Below, one piece after another: positions 45,156 to 53,033 of a stretch of DNA of 64,000 nt (position 1 is its first letter; every line of letters starts with the position of its first letter). The notes under the pieces are model-generated. The model was not told the DNA's origin. It was given only the letters and a program-made list of their open reading frames with translations, and did no database searches. The stretch spans positions 33,927-97,926 of the forward strand of contig NZ_JAHESF010000026.1 in NCBI RefSeq assembly GCF_018598225.1. The letters are read 5' to 3'. The DNA comes from Chryseosolibacter histidinae (GTDB taxonomy: Bacteria; Bacteroidota; Bacteroidia; Cytophagales; Cyclobacteriaceae). Made by a program: the position numbers and the translations under genes.

Positions 45156-46142
45156 ATGGAGACACTATTGCTCGGTCGAAAGGATGTAAGAGCTTTACTT
45201 ACCATTGATGAATGTATCGCCGGGGTAGAGCAGGCTTTTAAACTTCGGGCGTTGGGTAAAGCGCAGGCGCCCGGTGTTCTGGGGGTGCATGCGCACGATG
45301 GCGGGTTTCATATCAAAGCAGGCATCCTGACCCTGGGGCGCGCGTACTTTGTGACGAAGACCAACGCCAATTTTCCGGACAACATGAAACGCCATGGCCT
45401 GCCAACCATACAGGGTGTTGTGGTTGTGAGCGATGCACAGAACGGAGCGCTTTTAGCCTTACTCGATTCCATCGAAATAACCATCATCCGTACAGGTGCT
45501 GCAACCGCTGTCGCCGCCAAATATCTATCCAACCCCGAAGCAAAAACAGTTACAATTTGTGGCTGTGGCAACCAGGGAAGAATTTCGTTGAAAGCATTGC
45601 TTGCGGTGAGAACCATAGAACGGGTTTTCGCCTATGACCAGGACGAGGCCATCGCACAAAGATTTTCTGAAACGTTGGGCCATGAGCTGAATGTCGATAT
45701 CGAAGCTGTGGCCGACTTCAAGGCAGCGCTGGCCAAGAGTGATATCTGCATTACCTGTACGCCTTCTAAAAAACCCTTCATATCCCGGAACGATATCAGG
45801 CCCGGTACTTTTATTGCAGCGGTTGGCTCGGATAATGACAACAAGCAGGAGCTCGAGGCCGGTCTGCTGGCAGGTAATAAAGTGATAGCCGATTCCATCG
45901 ATCAGGCATCAAAGATCGGCGAGCTGCATCATGCCCTCGATGATGGTGTAATGAAGATCGGCGATGTTTATGCCGAATTAGGCGAGATCATCGCGGGCCT
46001 GAAACCCGGCCGCATCTCAAAAGACGAGATCATCATTTTTGACAGCACAGGCACCGCCTTGCAAGACGTTGCCGCCGCTGCTGTTGTGTATGAAAAAGCA
46101 ATTGAAAGAAGCCTCGGTGCCAGGCTGAATTTTGCCGATTGA
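45156..46142 (+). CDS. Ornithine cyclodeaminase/mu-crystallin-family NAD(P)-dependent enzyme
   Basis: This 328-residue protein has the family's layout: an N-terminal substrate domain with GLPTIQGVVVVSD and LLALLDSIEITIIRTGAATAVAAKYL, then a Rossmann fold with CGCGNQGR (about residue 134) and ITCTPSKKPFI. No signal peptide. Family members deaminate ornithine to proline or reduce cyclic or keto substrates such as ketimines or alanine precursors. The substrate cannot be fixed from sequence alone. It stands alone on the plus strand and converges on a receiver gene. Confidence 0.88.
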   Translation: METLLLGRKDVRALLTIDECIAGVEQAFKLRALGKAQAPGVLGVHAHDGGFHIKAGILTLGRAYFVTKTNANFPDNMKRHGLPTIQGVVVVSDAQNGALLALLDSIEITIIRTGAATAVAAKYLSNPEAKTVTICGCGNQGRISLKALLAVRTIERVFAYDQDEAIAQRFSETLGHELNVDIEAVADFKAALAKSDICITCTPSKKPFISRNDIRPGTFIAAVGSDNDNKQELEAGLLAGNKVIADSIDQASKIGELHHALDDGVMKIGDVYAELGEIIAGLKPGRISKDEIIIFDSTGTALQDVAAAAVVYEKAIERSLGARLNFAD

Positions 46143-46167
46143 TACCGGTAGCACGGTCACGCGCAGT

Positions 46168-46578
46168 CTAAAAGTATTTGGCGTAAACGTATTTTGATAG
46201 CGCTTTTACCAGCGCGTTGAATGAAGTTGGCTTGACGATGCAATCAACGGCGCCCATCGACTTCAGCGCTCTTACCTGCTCTTCTGTGCAGGTAGTTGAA
46301 AGCATTATCACCGGAATTCCCGAATACCTTTCTGAGCTTTTTAAAAGTTGCAGGCACTCTTCGCCACCCATGATCGGCATGTTGATGTCCATGAAGATCA
46401 GGGCCGGAGGTGTTTCCAGGTTTTGGATAAGCTTTATAGCCACACTGCCATTGGTAGCGGTCAGGCAGTTGATCGTGTTGTGACTTATAGAGATCAATTC
46501 TGTTTCGTTCAGGTAGGCCGCTGCTTCACAGAAGAGCTCCCTGTCATCAGGATCATCGTCTATAAAAAGAATAGTCAT
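46168..46578 (-). CDS. Single-domain response regulator
   Basis: This 136-residue receiver has the acidic pocket FIDDDPDDRELF, the phosphoacceptor D64 in FMDINMPIMGG, VIMLSTT, and the conserved lysine in CIVKPTSF. A broken copy of the same gene lies at 48787-49198, with the same ending pattern LVK-x-LSKYVY/FIYKKY. No output domain and no kinase is adjacent, so its partner is unknown. It opens a cluster of receivers and roughly 100-residue proteins. Confidence 0.92.
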   Translation of the reverse strand: MTILFIDDDPDDRELFCEAAAYLNETELISISHNTINCLTATNGSVAIKLIQNLETPPALIFMDINMPIMGGEECLQLLKSSERYSGIPVIMLSTTCTEEQVRALKSMGAVDCIVKPTSFNALVKALSKYVYAKYF

Positions 46579-46818
46579 AAAATGGATAAGTAGGCAAGCG
46601 CCGGATCAGCAGGTTGGGCTGGTTCTATCCGATGGTCACAGAAGCTGCTCCTATATTACAAACTTGCATGAATTAAGCTTATGCCAATCCATCATTTAAG
46701 TAAAACGCTGAATTTGTCGCCAGATGCATGGGCACTCAGAAGCGCCATCGCCGATCAGTCAGTTTGCTGACAGAACCCGCTTACTACTAAGCCATTCACA
46801 CTAAAAGCAACCAGAGAT

Positions 46819-47202
46819 TTATAGGACGCCCAAAAGCACGCTATCAGCTCTCGCAGTATCTAAGGCGGGACTTCTAAACAGCTTGTTAAAGGGACATACC
46901 ATATGAATTTCGTCAATAGAAATTCTTGTGCGGGCAAGCATCTTACCGCTCATGTCATAACGATGAAACACGATCTGCTCGTCTTTTCCATGGGGCTGAA
47001 TAGCTTCCACACACGTAAGAAACATTCCTTCGCCGAGCACACGTGAATAAACCCCGATAAGTTTTCCTGATTGTTTACTTAACACAAGCTCCTTTAAAAT
47101 ACCCTTTCTGGTTTTTACAAAATCCAAAGGAGTGTAATCATAAGGTGTAGTCTCGGTTGTTTGCATGGAAACAAAGGCTTTGATCTTCTCAGCAAAGTTC
47201 AT
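46819..47202 (-). CDS. Hypothetical protein
   Basis: The ATG at 47202 gives 127 residues; a TTG at 47211 is a less likely start. No signal peptide or membrane segment. It has segments YTPLDFVKTRKGILKEL, GKLIGVYSRVLGEGMFLTCVEAI and HMVCPFNKLF, probably mixed strands and helices. I do not recognise the family. It lies among receiver genes on the same strand, so it may be a partner in signalling. Confidence 0.65.
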   Translation of the reverse strand: MNFAEKIKAFVSMQTTETTPYDYTPLDFVKTRKGILKELVLSKQSGKLIGVYSRVLGEGMFLTCVEAIQPHGKDEQIVFHRYDMSGKMLARTRISIDEIHMVCPFNKLFRSPALDTARADSVLLGVL

Positions 47203-47401
47203 GGGTAACAAGTATGATTTAAGCGAACCGGCAGTAAAAAATTATGCCAAAAAACGCATTGTGGAAACCTTGCCCCTTCAAATAAGCTCCGTAGGTCTGC
47301 CTGCATTGATGATGATTTATTGGTCTCGTGAATCTATTTTGATGGCCTGCTGAACCTCCCTGCCGTCATCGATATAAACAATGTGCATCCGCTACATGAA
47401 T

Positions 47402-47704
47402 TTATTTTATGCTTTCAATGGGCTTCACCGAGTAGTGGAAATTGGGCTGGTACTGCTGAAACGCTTCATCCAGCTCAAATTGCATTACCTTGCTCAAATC
47501 ACGGATGTAAATGAGCTTGTTCAAATGCGCGTCGTTGAGCACGACACCTTTCTCAGATACATCCAGAAGCTTGAGATGATTATTCTGCCACATCTCCCCC
47601 GCCAACCTGAATCTCAGGCTGATATCGGGGCGAGAATCTTTGATGGCATGCAAAAGCCGTTTTAGCTCCGTAACTGATATTTGATTGTTCCTGGTAGTTA
47701 ACAC
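47402..47704 (-). CDS. Hypothetical ~100-residue protein, paralogue family R
   Basis: This 100-residue protein (probable GTG start) shares a nearly complete core with 49236-49532: LKRLL-x2-IKD-x-RPDI, FRL-x-GEMWQ-x-NH, GV-x-LND, KLI-x-IRDLS-x-VMQFELD and AFQQYQP-x-FHYSV. I do not recognise a domain. Both copies lie beside a receiver gene or its remnant. A soluble partner of the receivers is a reasonable idea but not shown. Confidence 0.75.
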   Translation of the reverse strand: MLTTRNNQISVTELKRLLHAIKDSRPDISLRFRLAGEMWQNNHLKLLDVSEKGVVLNDAHLNKLIYIRDLSKVMQFELDEAFQQYQPNFHYSVKPIESIK

Positions 47705-47798
47705 ATTTATTTCCCCGCCAATTTTTTTTACAATACGTAAGCTCCCGTTAATCGACCCTGTGTTTTATTAGCACCTGACGTGGTGCTGACCCCCAAGG

Positions 47799-48167
47799 TC
47801 ATATAAATTCTTTCAGAAAATCTCTCAGCTCTGAATACTCGTAATCCTTCGAAAAAAAGGTTACTCCGTGCGCATCCTCTACCTTAAGAAGCTCGGTCTC
47901 GTCGCCATAGAGAATTATCTCGATGGAGCGCAGCCTTGGTTCGCCCCGCAAAATTTCTAAAAAGTTATTGATTTGAATACCGTGCATTGACAGATCCAAA
48001 AAAATAAAATCGAAGTGTTGCGCGGTGTTTTTTAAGAATTCGATAGCCTTTTGACTATCCAGTATAATGAGTACAACAGCTCCTTTTGAAATTTCATTAG
48101 ACGCTTCTGAGAACCCCTGGTGGTCATCGGGGTCATCTGAAACAAGTAAACACGTCTTCAAGGTCAT
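47799..48167 (-). CDS. Diverged single-domain response regulator
   Basis: This 122-residue protein keeps the receiver skeleton: acidic start SDDPDD, phosphoacceptor D58 in FIFLDLSM, and lysine in FFSKDY. The switch Ser/Thr position reads ILYGDE instead of the usual T/S motif, so phosphorylation-driven switching may be altered. No output domain. It is divergent from the HTH gene, separated by 199 bases that contain one of three palindromes. Confidence 0.8.
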   Translation of the reverse strand: MTLKTCLLVSDDPDDHQGFSEASNEISKGAVVLIILDSQKAIEFLKNTAQHFDFIFLDLSMHGIQINNFLEILRGEPRLRSIEIILYGDETELLKVEDAHGVTFFSKDYEYSELRDFLKEFI

Positions 48168-48245
48168 TTAAACGAAAATGGTTATCAGGGCTAAGATATA
48201 TCAGCCCTTTTAATTAGACATCACAGCCAATTCGAAAAATATGTC

Positions 48246-48265
48246 AATTATCCTAAATGATAATT
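48246..48265. promoter_or_regulatory. Palindrome 1, candidate operator upstream of HTH gene
   Basis: AATTATC, six bases, GATAATT: a 7-base perfect inverted repeat in the divergent promoter region between the receiver at 48167 and the HTH gene at 48367. Two similar palindromes follow the HTH gene. Likely a repressor binding site. Confidence 0.65.
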
Positions 48266-48366
48266 GGCATTAGGTTAATTGATTGGGCTATAAAAAATCA
48301 TGCCAGCCACTGGAGCGTTAACCGGGCATATTATTTTCCAAAGTCTGGCGTACATTTCTTTGCATT

Positions 48367-48621
48367 ATGAAATCAACCAAATCCTTTAAAAAAATTTTGG
48401 TTAACCTCGGGGAAAAGCTTGCAGAACTCAGGGTAAAAAAGGGTTACGAAACCTTAAAGGAATTCACAGTGAAATATGATCTGCCCCAAATTCAATATTG
48501 GCGAATAGAAAAAGGCAAGGCCAATGTAACGCTCAAAACCCTGGTGAAAGTGCTTGCCATTCACAACCTCACCCTGCAGGGTTTCTTTAGCCTGGTGATT
48601 GAAGATGAACGAAATATTTAA
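48367..48621 (+). CDS. Small XRE-family helix-turn-helix protein
   Basis: This 84-residue protein consists almost only of one HTH: LGEKLAELRVKKGYETLKEFTVKYDLPQIQYWRIEKGKANVTLKTLVKVLAIHN, split here as a first helix, turn and recognition helix. It is flanked by three palindromes of the form TTATC-N6-GATAA, typical for a dimeric repressor regulating itself and its neighbours. It is the only plus-strand gene in a minus-strand cluster of receivers. No toxin gene is adjacent. Confidence 0.85.
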   Translation: MKSTKSFKKILVNLGEKLAELRVKKGYETLKEFTVKYDLPQIQYWRIEKGKANVTLKTLVKVLAIHNLTLQGFFSLVIEDERNI

Positions 48622-48649
48622 CGAAGGTAAATTGTACTTTAGCTGCTAA

Positions 48650-48669
48650 AGTTATCTTTAATGATAACT
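48650..48669. promoter_or_regulatory. Palindrome 2, candidate operator
   Basis: AGTTATC, six bases, GATAACT: same architecture and spacing as palindromes 1 and 3. It lies 29 bases after the HTH stop. Confidence 0.55.
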
Positions 48670-48687
48670 GTGGAAATAGTTCGTCAA

Positions 48688-48705
48688 ATTATCATATTCG
48701 ATAAT
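48688..48705. promoter_or_regulatory. Palindrome 3, candidate operator
   Basis: ATTATC, six bases, GATAAT. It is separated from palindrome 2 by 18 bases and shares the same N6 spacing. Two adjacent copies could bind the HTH dimer cooperatively. Confidence 0.55.
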
Positions 48706-48786
48706 CGCCTGTGGAAGAAATCGAACATTTTAAAATTACTTCCTGGGTGTACGAACCCAGCGCTCAATTCCCTCACGGGTCTAGTT

Positions 48787-49198
48787 TCATCTTGAGTATT
48801 TCTTGTAAATAAACTTAGACAACACTTTTACGAGGTCATTAAAAGCACATGGCTTTCTGATGCACTCATAAGCACCCAGCGACATCAACGCCGTTGCATC
48901 TTCACTGGCCAATGTTGTAGAAAGCATGACAACAGGAATGTCGCAAAACAGTTGACCGCTTTTTAATGCCGGAGGCACTGCCTGCCATCCATTACCGGCA
49001 TGTTGATATCTAAAAAAATATAATCGGGCACTTCCTTTCAAGCAGCGAGCAGGTCAATGGCCATGCAACCATTATGGCCGTAACACACGTAACGGGCTCT
49101 TTATCTTCATAAATGAATTGGGAGTTATTTAGATACGTTACTGCCTCGCAGAAAAGCTCGGTATCTTCGGGGTCGTCGTTTATAAACAGTAATGTCAT
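48787..49198 (-). pseudogene. Broken response regulator gene (frameshifts and stops)
   Basis: Reading all three minus frames together gives an almost full copy of the receiver at 46168-46578. Frame 1 begins MTLLFINDDPEDTELFCEA. It breaks near 49080 into a frame with NGCMAIDLLAA, a stop, then DYIFLDINMPVMDGRQCLR and another stop. A third frame continues SGQLFCDIPVVMLSTT through RKPCAFNDLVKVLSKFIYKK. The phosphoacceptor aspartate falls in the shifted middle part. At least two frameshifts and one in-frame stop make this non-functional unless the sequence has errors. Confidence 0.85.
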
Positions 49199-49235
49199 TA
49201 AATGAACGCGACTTATAGAGGCGTGTGAAAATTAT

Positions 49236-49532
49236 TCAATAAGCAAACACCGGGTTAACGCTATAATGGAAGTGAGGCTGGTATTGCTGAAAGGCATGAT
49301 CCAATTCGAACTGCATTACATGTGCCAGATCCCTTACGAAGATCAGTTTGTTTTTTATTTCATCATTGAGGGCAACGCCTTTCTCAGTAAGTTGAATGAT
49401 GCGCGAGTGATTGGTCTGCCACATCTCACCTATCAGGCGAAACCTCACACAGATATCAGGTCTTCCATCCTTAAGGTCGTATAGCAGGCGTTTAAGCGCC
49501 AATACTGGTACTGCGTCGTTATATTTTATCAT
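49236..49532 (-). CDS. Hypothetical ~100-residue protein, paralogue family R
   Basis: From the ATG at 49532 (GTG at 49538 also in frame) the protein has 98 residues. It matches 47402-47704: LKRLLYDLKDGRPDICVRFRL, GEMWQTNHSRI, GVALNDE, FVRDLAHVMQFELD and AFQQYQPHFHYSV. It sits just upstream of the broken receiver on the same strand, as its paralogue sits near the intact ones. Function is unknown. Confidence 0.75.
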   Translation of the reverse strand: MIKYNDAVPVLALKRLLYDLKDGRPDICVRFRLIGEMWQTNHSRIIQLTEKGVALNDEIKNKLIFVRDLAHVMQFELDHAFQQYQPHFHYSVNPVFAY

Positions 49533-49754
49533 GTTCACCGCCTCACGCTCGTAAATACAAACGCAAACAACTGTAAAAACTTTGTGCCCGTTTTATCTTA
49601 TAAGATGTATTTGAAGCGGCTCAAATCCGAAAAAAGCGCCGAAATGCCTGCCGGCTTTGGTAAATGGTAATAAGGCCGCTGTAGAAATTCTGGCCCCTCG
49701 CAGTAGCGTGAAAAATTTTGTGGGAAGAGAAACGATCGCCGATACCTCAGCTTT

Positions 49755-50066
49755 CTAAACACCTTTTGTCAAAAAGGTGTCTACATCTTGAGGTGTATAA
49801 ATTCCCTGATACGCCCAGGGGTACAAAGAGATGTAATTTCCGAATGCCGTTCTCTCGGTTTGTGCCATACGCGCTTCACCCATATAGTGGAAGGCAAAAC
49901 AAAAGCAGTTATGCACAATAGGGCGTAGCTGCGACTGTTGAAATTCCTTAGAGAGCACGGAACTATTGTAAGCCGATACGATATCCCGCCTCACTTCGTT
50001 CTGCAAAAAGTGATTGCCGGGTGGGTTATCATAAGCTGTGTCAACCCACTTTGCGGTATGGGCCAT
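49755..50066 (-). CDS. Hypothetical protein
   Basis: This 103-residue protein starts at the ATG at 50066 (GTG at 50078 possible). It is rich in aromatic residues (FCFAFHYMGEARM, NYISLYPWAYQGIYTP) and has no signal peptide. I recognise no family. It is divergent from the DNA ligase gene, with 36 bases between the starts, so they share a promoter region. Composition suggests it is real, but not strongly. Confidence 0.5.
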   Translation of the reverse strand: MAHTAKWVDTAYDNPPGNHFLQNEVRRDIVSAYNSSVLSKEFQQSQLRPIVHNCFCFAFHYMGEARMAQTERTAFGNYISLYPWAYQGIYTPQDVDTFLTKGV

Positions 50067-50102
50067 AGGTACAAGCACCCGTTATTTTTACTAATTTTCG
50101 CC

Positions 50103-51050
50103 ATGAAGTATGTCAAAATCGAAGGCAGTCGTAAGTTATCGTCATTTATTGTTCCAATGATGGCGCAGCTGAGCGATCGGCCTGCTTTCGACAATCCGGA
50201 TTGGCTGTTCGAGGTCAAGTGGGATGGTTATCGCGCCATTGGTGAGATCAATGAAACAGAAAACCGCTTATATTCCCGTAACGGGCTCACCTATAACAAA
50301 GCTTATCCTAAAGTTTTCGAAGCGCTGAAGTCCATCCCGATCAATGCGATCATCGATGGCGAGATTGTGGTGCTGGATGAAAAAGGTAGACCTAACTTTC
50401 AGAAGCTTCAGAATTACACGAACAATGACAAACATGTGATCCAATATCATGTGTTCGATTGCCTGGAAATTGATGGCAAGTCTATCACACAGCTGCCTTT
50501 GGTAAATCGCAAAGAGCTTCTTCGGGAGCTGCTGCCGGAATCAGCCGTCATCAAATATTGTGACCATGTTGATGGCGAGGGCAAAGTCCTTTTCAGGGAA
50601 ATGCAGAAGACGCACTTCGAGGGAATGATCGCCAAAAGAAAACAAAGTAAGTATCTCATCGGAAAGCGCTCTTCAGATTGGCTCAAGATCAAAAACATCC
50701 AAACCATGGAGGCAGTTGTAGTAGGGTTCACTGATCCGAAAGGCTCCCGGAAACACTTCGGCTCTCTGCTGCTTGGGGCTTTTAAAAAAGGGAAACTGGT
50801 TTTTATCGGTGGTGTAGGCACAGGCTTCACTGATCAAAGTCTTACAGATGTTTACGCAAAGTTGAAGCCCCTGATCCGCAAAAGCTCACCGTTACACGTT
50901 CCCATCAAACAGACGCCAGATATGACCTGGGTAGACCCGTTGCTCGTATGCAATATTGCGTATGCTGAAATTACCGATGACGGCAGCGTGCGGCACGCGG
51001 TATTTCAAGGCTTGAGGGTTGACAAGGCGCCGGAAGATGTGAGAATATAA
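50103..51050 (+). CDS. ATP-dependent DNA ligase (LigD ligase-domain type)
   Basis: From the ATG at 50103 the protein has 315 residues. The adenylated lysine is K39 in FEVKWDGYRAIG. Later motifs are RLYSRNG, IIDGEIVVLDEKG, GMIAKRKQSKYLIGKRSSDWLKIK and the OB-fold start. It is the stand-alone size of the ligase module of LigD, used in non-homologous end joining or base repair. No Ku, primase or phosphoesterase gene is adjacent. An upstream in-frame start at 49938 adds residues not belonging to the family. Confidence 0.93.
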   Translation: MKYVKIEGSRKLSSFIVPMMAQLSDRPAFDNPDWLFEVKWDGYRAIGEINETENRLYSRNGLTYNKAYPKVFEALKSIPINAIIDGEIVVLDEKGRPNFQKLQNYTNNDKHVIQYHVFDCLEIDGKSITQLPLVNRKELLRELLPESAVIKYCDHVDGEGKVLFREMQKTHFEGMIAKRKQSKYLIGKRSSDWLKIKNIQTMEAVVVGFTDPKGSRKHFGSLLLGAFKKGKLVFIGGVGTGFTDQSLTDVYAKLKPLIRKSSPLHVPIKQTPDMTWVDPLLVCNIAYAEITDDGSVRHAVFQGLRVDKAPEDVRI

Positions 51051-51107
51051 TACCATTTGCCGTTGTCACCCGTCATTGACAGAAACCTAAAAAAGACGAT
51101 TTATATT

Positions 51108-51584
51108 ATGAGCAATCAAGAAAAAAAGCATGAAGCGCTTTATGACCATGCAGGTGGTTGGAGCGCAATATATAAGCACGTTGAGATATTTTATCGCTCA
51201 TGTTTGGCAGACCCTGTCTTGCAACCATTATTTGGACACGAGGAGCAACCGGGCCACGTTGAAAAATTTGCGGCTTTCACTGCTGAAACTTTCGGCGGAC
51301 CTGACAGATTTACAAAAGAAATGGGCGGGTTTTTACATTTGATAGATGTACACAGGGGGTTCAAAATTACAGAGGAGCAACGACAGCGTTTTGTAGATCT
51401 ATATATGGATGCTGCCGATAAAGCCGGGCTTCCTGCAGATAAACCTTTTCGTGACGCACTTAAATCCCATGTTGACTTTGGCTCACAGGTTGCAAAACAA
51501 AACTCAAACGCTAACTCAGACCTCGAATTACACCCATTAAGGGAAGTTCCGAAGTGGCATTGGCATCCTGACGACAAACAATAG
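51108..51584 (+). CDS. Truncated haemoglobin (group II-like)
   Basis: This 158-residue protein has a globin fold: GGWSAIYKHVEIFYRSCLADPVLQPLFG, then GGPDRFTKEM and the presumed proximal histidine H82 in DVHRGFKITEEQRQRF. A C-terminal extension of about 30 residues ends KWHWHPDDK. Such globins bind oxygen, nitric oxide or both, and protect against nitrosative stress. It follows the DNA ligase gene with 57 bases between on the same strand. Group assignment is by eye. Confidence 0.85.
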   Translation: MSNQEKKHEALYDHAGGWSAIYKHVEIFYRSCLADPVLQPLFGHEEQPGHVEKFAAFTAETFGGPDRFTKEMGGFLHLIDVHRGFKITEEQRQRFVDLYMDAADKAGLPADKPFRDALKSHVDFGSQVAKQNSNANSDLELHPLREVPKWHWHPDDKQ

Positions 51585-51940
51585 ACAACCCGCCTGTCAC
51601 GCCCTAAAATAAGTTTACGTTTTTTTGACATAAGCTCACAGTCACAGCGTAAAACCTTCAAAGGGTTCAATCATGTGATGCATTTTTTGATCTGCGATGG
51701 ACTATCTTATTATTCTACTGATTTTCACACGCCGTCTGAAGAAGCTTCTGCAATCGAATTAAATGCGATCGGGTACTCGCAGGTATAAGCCCGAAAGTAG
51801 GTGTGGATTTTGATCAGTCACCACGTAGCTTACTCCTTTTTAACTACAATCCACGGCGTATGGAATGCCAGCAGGTTAATCGTTTTATTCACACACTTTA
51901 TTATAGGTTTGAGGCAAATTTTTTAACCCGTTTAAAAACT
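51585..51940 (+). other. 356-base stretch without a recognisable gene
   Basis: This lies between the globin and the collagen-like lipoprotein. The open frame from 51803 runs into the lipoprotein but upstream of 51941 it is not protein-like. Probably promoter and leader of the lipoprotein; no motif is clear. Confidence 0.45.
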
Positions 51941-52969
51941 ATGTTGAGCAAAATTAAAACACTTCTCTATTCTTTTATTGTATTGGCTTTTGTGGCCGCT
52001 TGTGCAGGCGAAGACGGTGATCCGGGCCCCCAGGGCGAACAAGGTGAGCAGGGTCTTCAAGGCGCCCAGGGCCCTCAAGGTACCCCTGGTATCGGTTCAG
52101 CCTACAAGACAGGTTCTCTCGAAGGCACTGTTGCCGGCACACGCAAAGATGGCACAGCCTTCAGCGAAGCCTTTAAGTTTGAATATACTTACAACAGCGT
52201 ACAGGCTTTCTATGAAGAAGCCGGACAAAAATACCTCGATGCATCGCGCTTCGCAGATCCCAGCGGCAACGGCCCTTCTATGAACATGGACCTGAAACAG
52301 GTATCGGAAGGCGTTCTCGAGCCCGCTAATTACGCTTACAGCGTTGATTTCGACTTCCAGAAACCGCTTAATAATGACGACATCTTCGTTATAGACGCCC
52401 AGCCTTATTTCCGTGCAACAGAAGCATACGTGAGATCTCTCACGGAAGAGCAGAATGACATCTACAACTTCTCATCGTCAAATATCCCTGGCGGCCTCTG
52501 GTACCAGGAAACTACCTACAACGGAACCACCGCAGCTTATCAGCTGGATAGCTATCTTAGCGACGAAGGACTGGTTGAAGTATACTACAGCAAGGCAACA
52601 GGATCGCTGCTCGCCATTTACCAGAATTCTACAGGCAACTTTGCTACCTCCGGCACCCTGTTCAACCTGTATAACAAGCTGAAGTTCAAATTCAACGCCA
52701 CCCATAACATTCCAGTATTTTACGACGCTGCAAACAATGCTGAATTGTTCGTGGCATTTCCTGCGGTGCCTGCCGATCAGCTTACCATTACAAACTACGC
52801 CAGGAATACCACTACCGGCGTGATCACTTTCGATTTCGTGATCAAGGTGAGCAAATATCTCTCTAACTCTTCACGCAGAAACTCTACCGGTCATGACCTT
52901 ACCATCACCGGTAAATTCAACTCAGGCGACAAGGTTTACAAAAACATTGTGGCCCGCGAGCGGAACTAA
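51941..52969 (+). CDS. Collagen-like repeat lipoprotein
   Basis: From the ATG at 51941 the protein has 342 residues. The signal peptide ends in a lipobox (LAFVAACAG). Just after it comes a short collagen-like stretch of Gly-x-y triplets (GDPGPQGEQGEQGLQGAQG then PQGTPG), about nine repeats. The remaining 280 residues are strand-rich and end without a known domain. Surface anchoring by the lipid, with the collagen-like stalk holding the domain away from the membrane, is the natural reading. A terminator follows. Confidence 0.85.
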   Translation: MLSKIKTLLYSFIVLAFVAACAGEDGDPGPQGEQGEQGLQGAQGPQGTPGIGSAYKTGSLEGTVAGTRKDGTAFSEAFKFEYTYNSVQAFYEEAGQKYLDASRFADPSGNGPSMNMDLKQVSEGVLEPANYAYSVDFDFQKPLNNDDIFVIDAQPYFRATEAYVRSLTEEQNDIYNFSSSNIPGGLWYQETTYNGTTAAYQLDSYLSDEGLVEVYYSKATGSLLAIYQNSTGNFATSGTLFNLYNKLKFKFNATHNIPVFYDAANNAELFVAFPAVPADQLTITNYARNTTTGVITFDFVIKVSKYLSNSSRRNSTGHDLTITGKFNSGDKVYKNIVARERN

Positions 52970-52992
52970 GACATTTACTTCTATTCAAAAAA

Positions 52993-53017
52993 AAAGAGGC
53001 TGGTCATCAGCCTCTTT
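52993..53017. terminator. Intrinsic terminator between convergent genes
   Basis: AAAGAGGCTG, loop GTCAT, CAGCCTCTTT, followed by a T run: a 10-base stem with a U tract, classic for a plus-strand stop after the collagen-like gene. An A run on the left makes it also usable from the minus strand, where asparaginase I ends at 53034. Confidence 0.9.
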
Positions 53018-53033
53018 TTTTATGCGTTACCCT

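Noticed and set aside
48367..48621. Toxin-antitoxin reading of the small HTH gene
   Set aside because: No toxin-like small gene is adjacent on the same strand; the neighbours are receivers and family R proteins.
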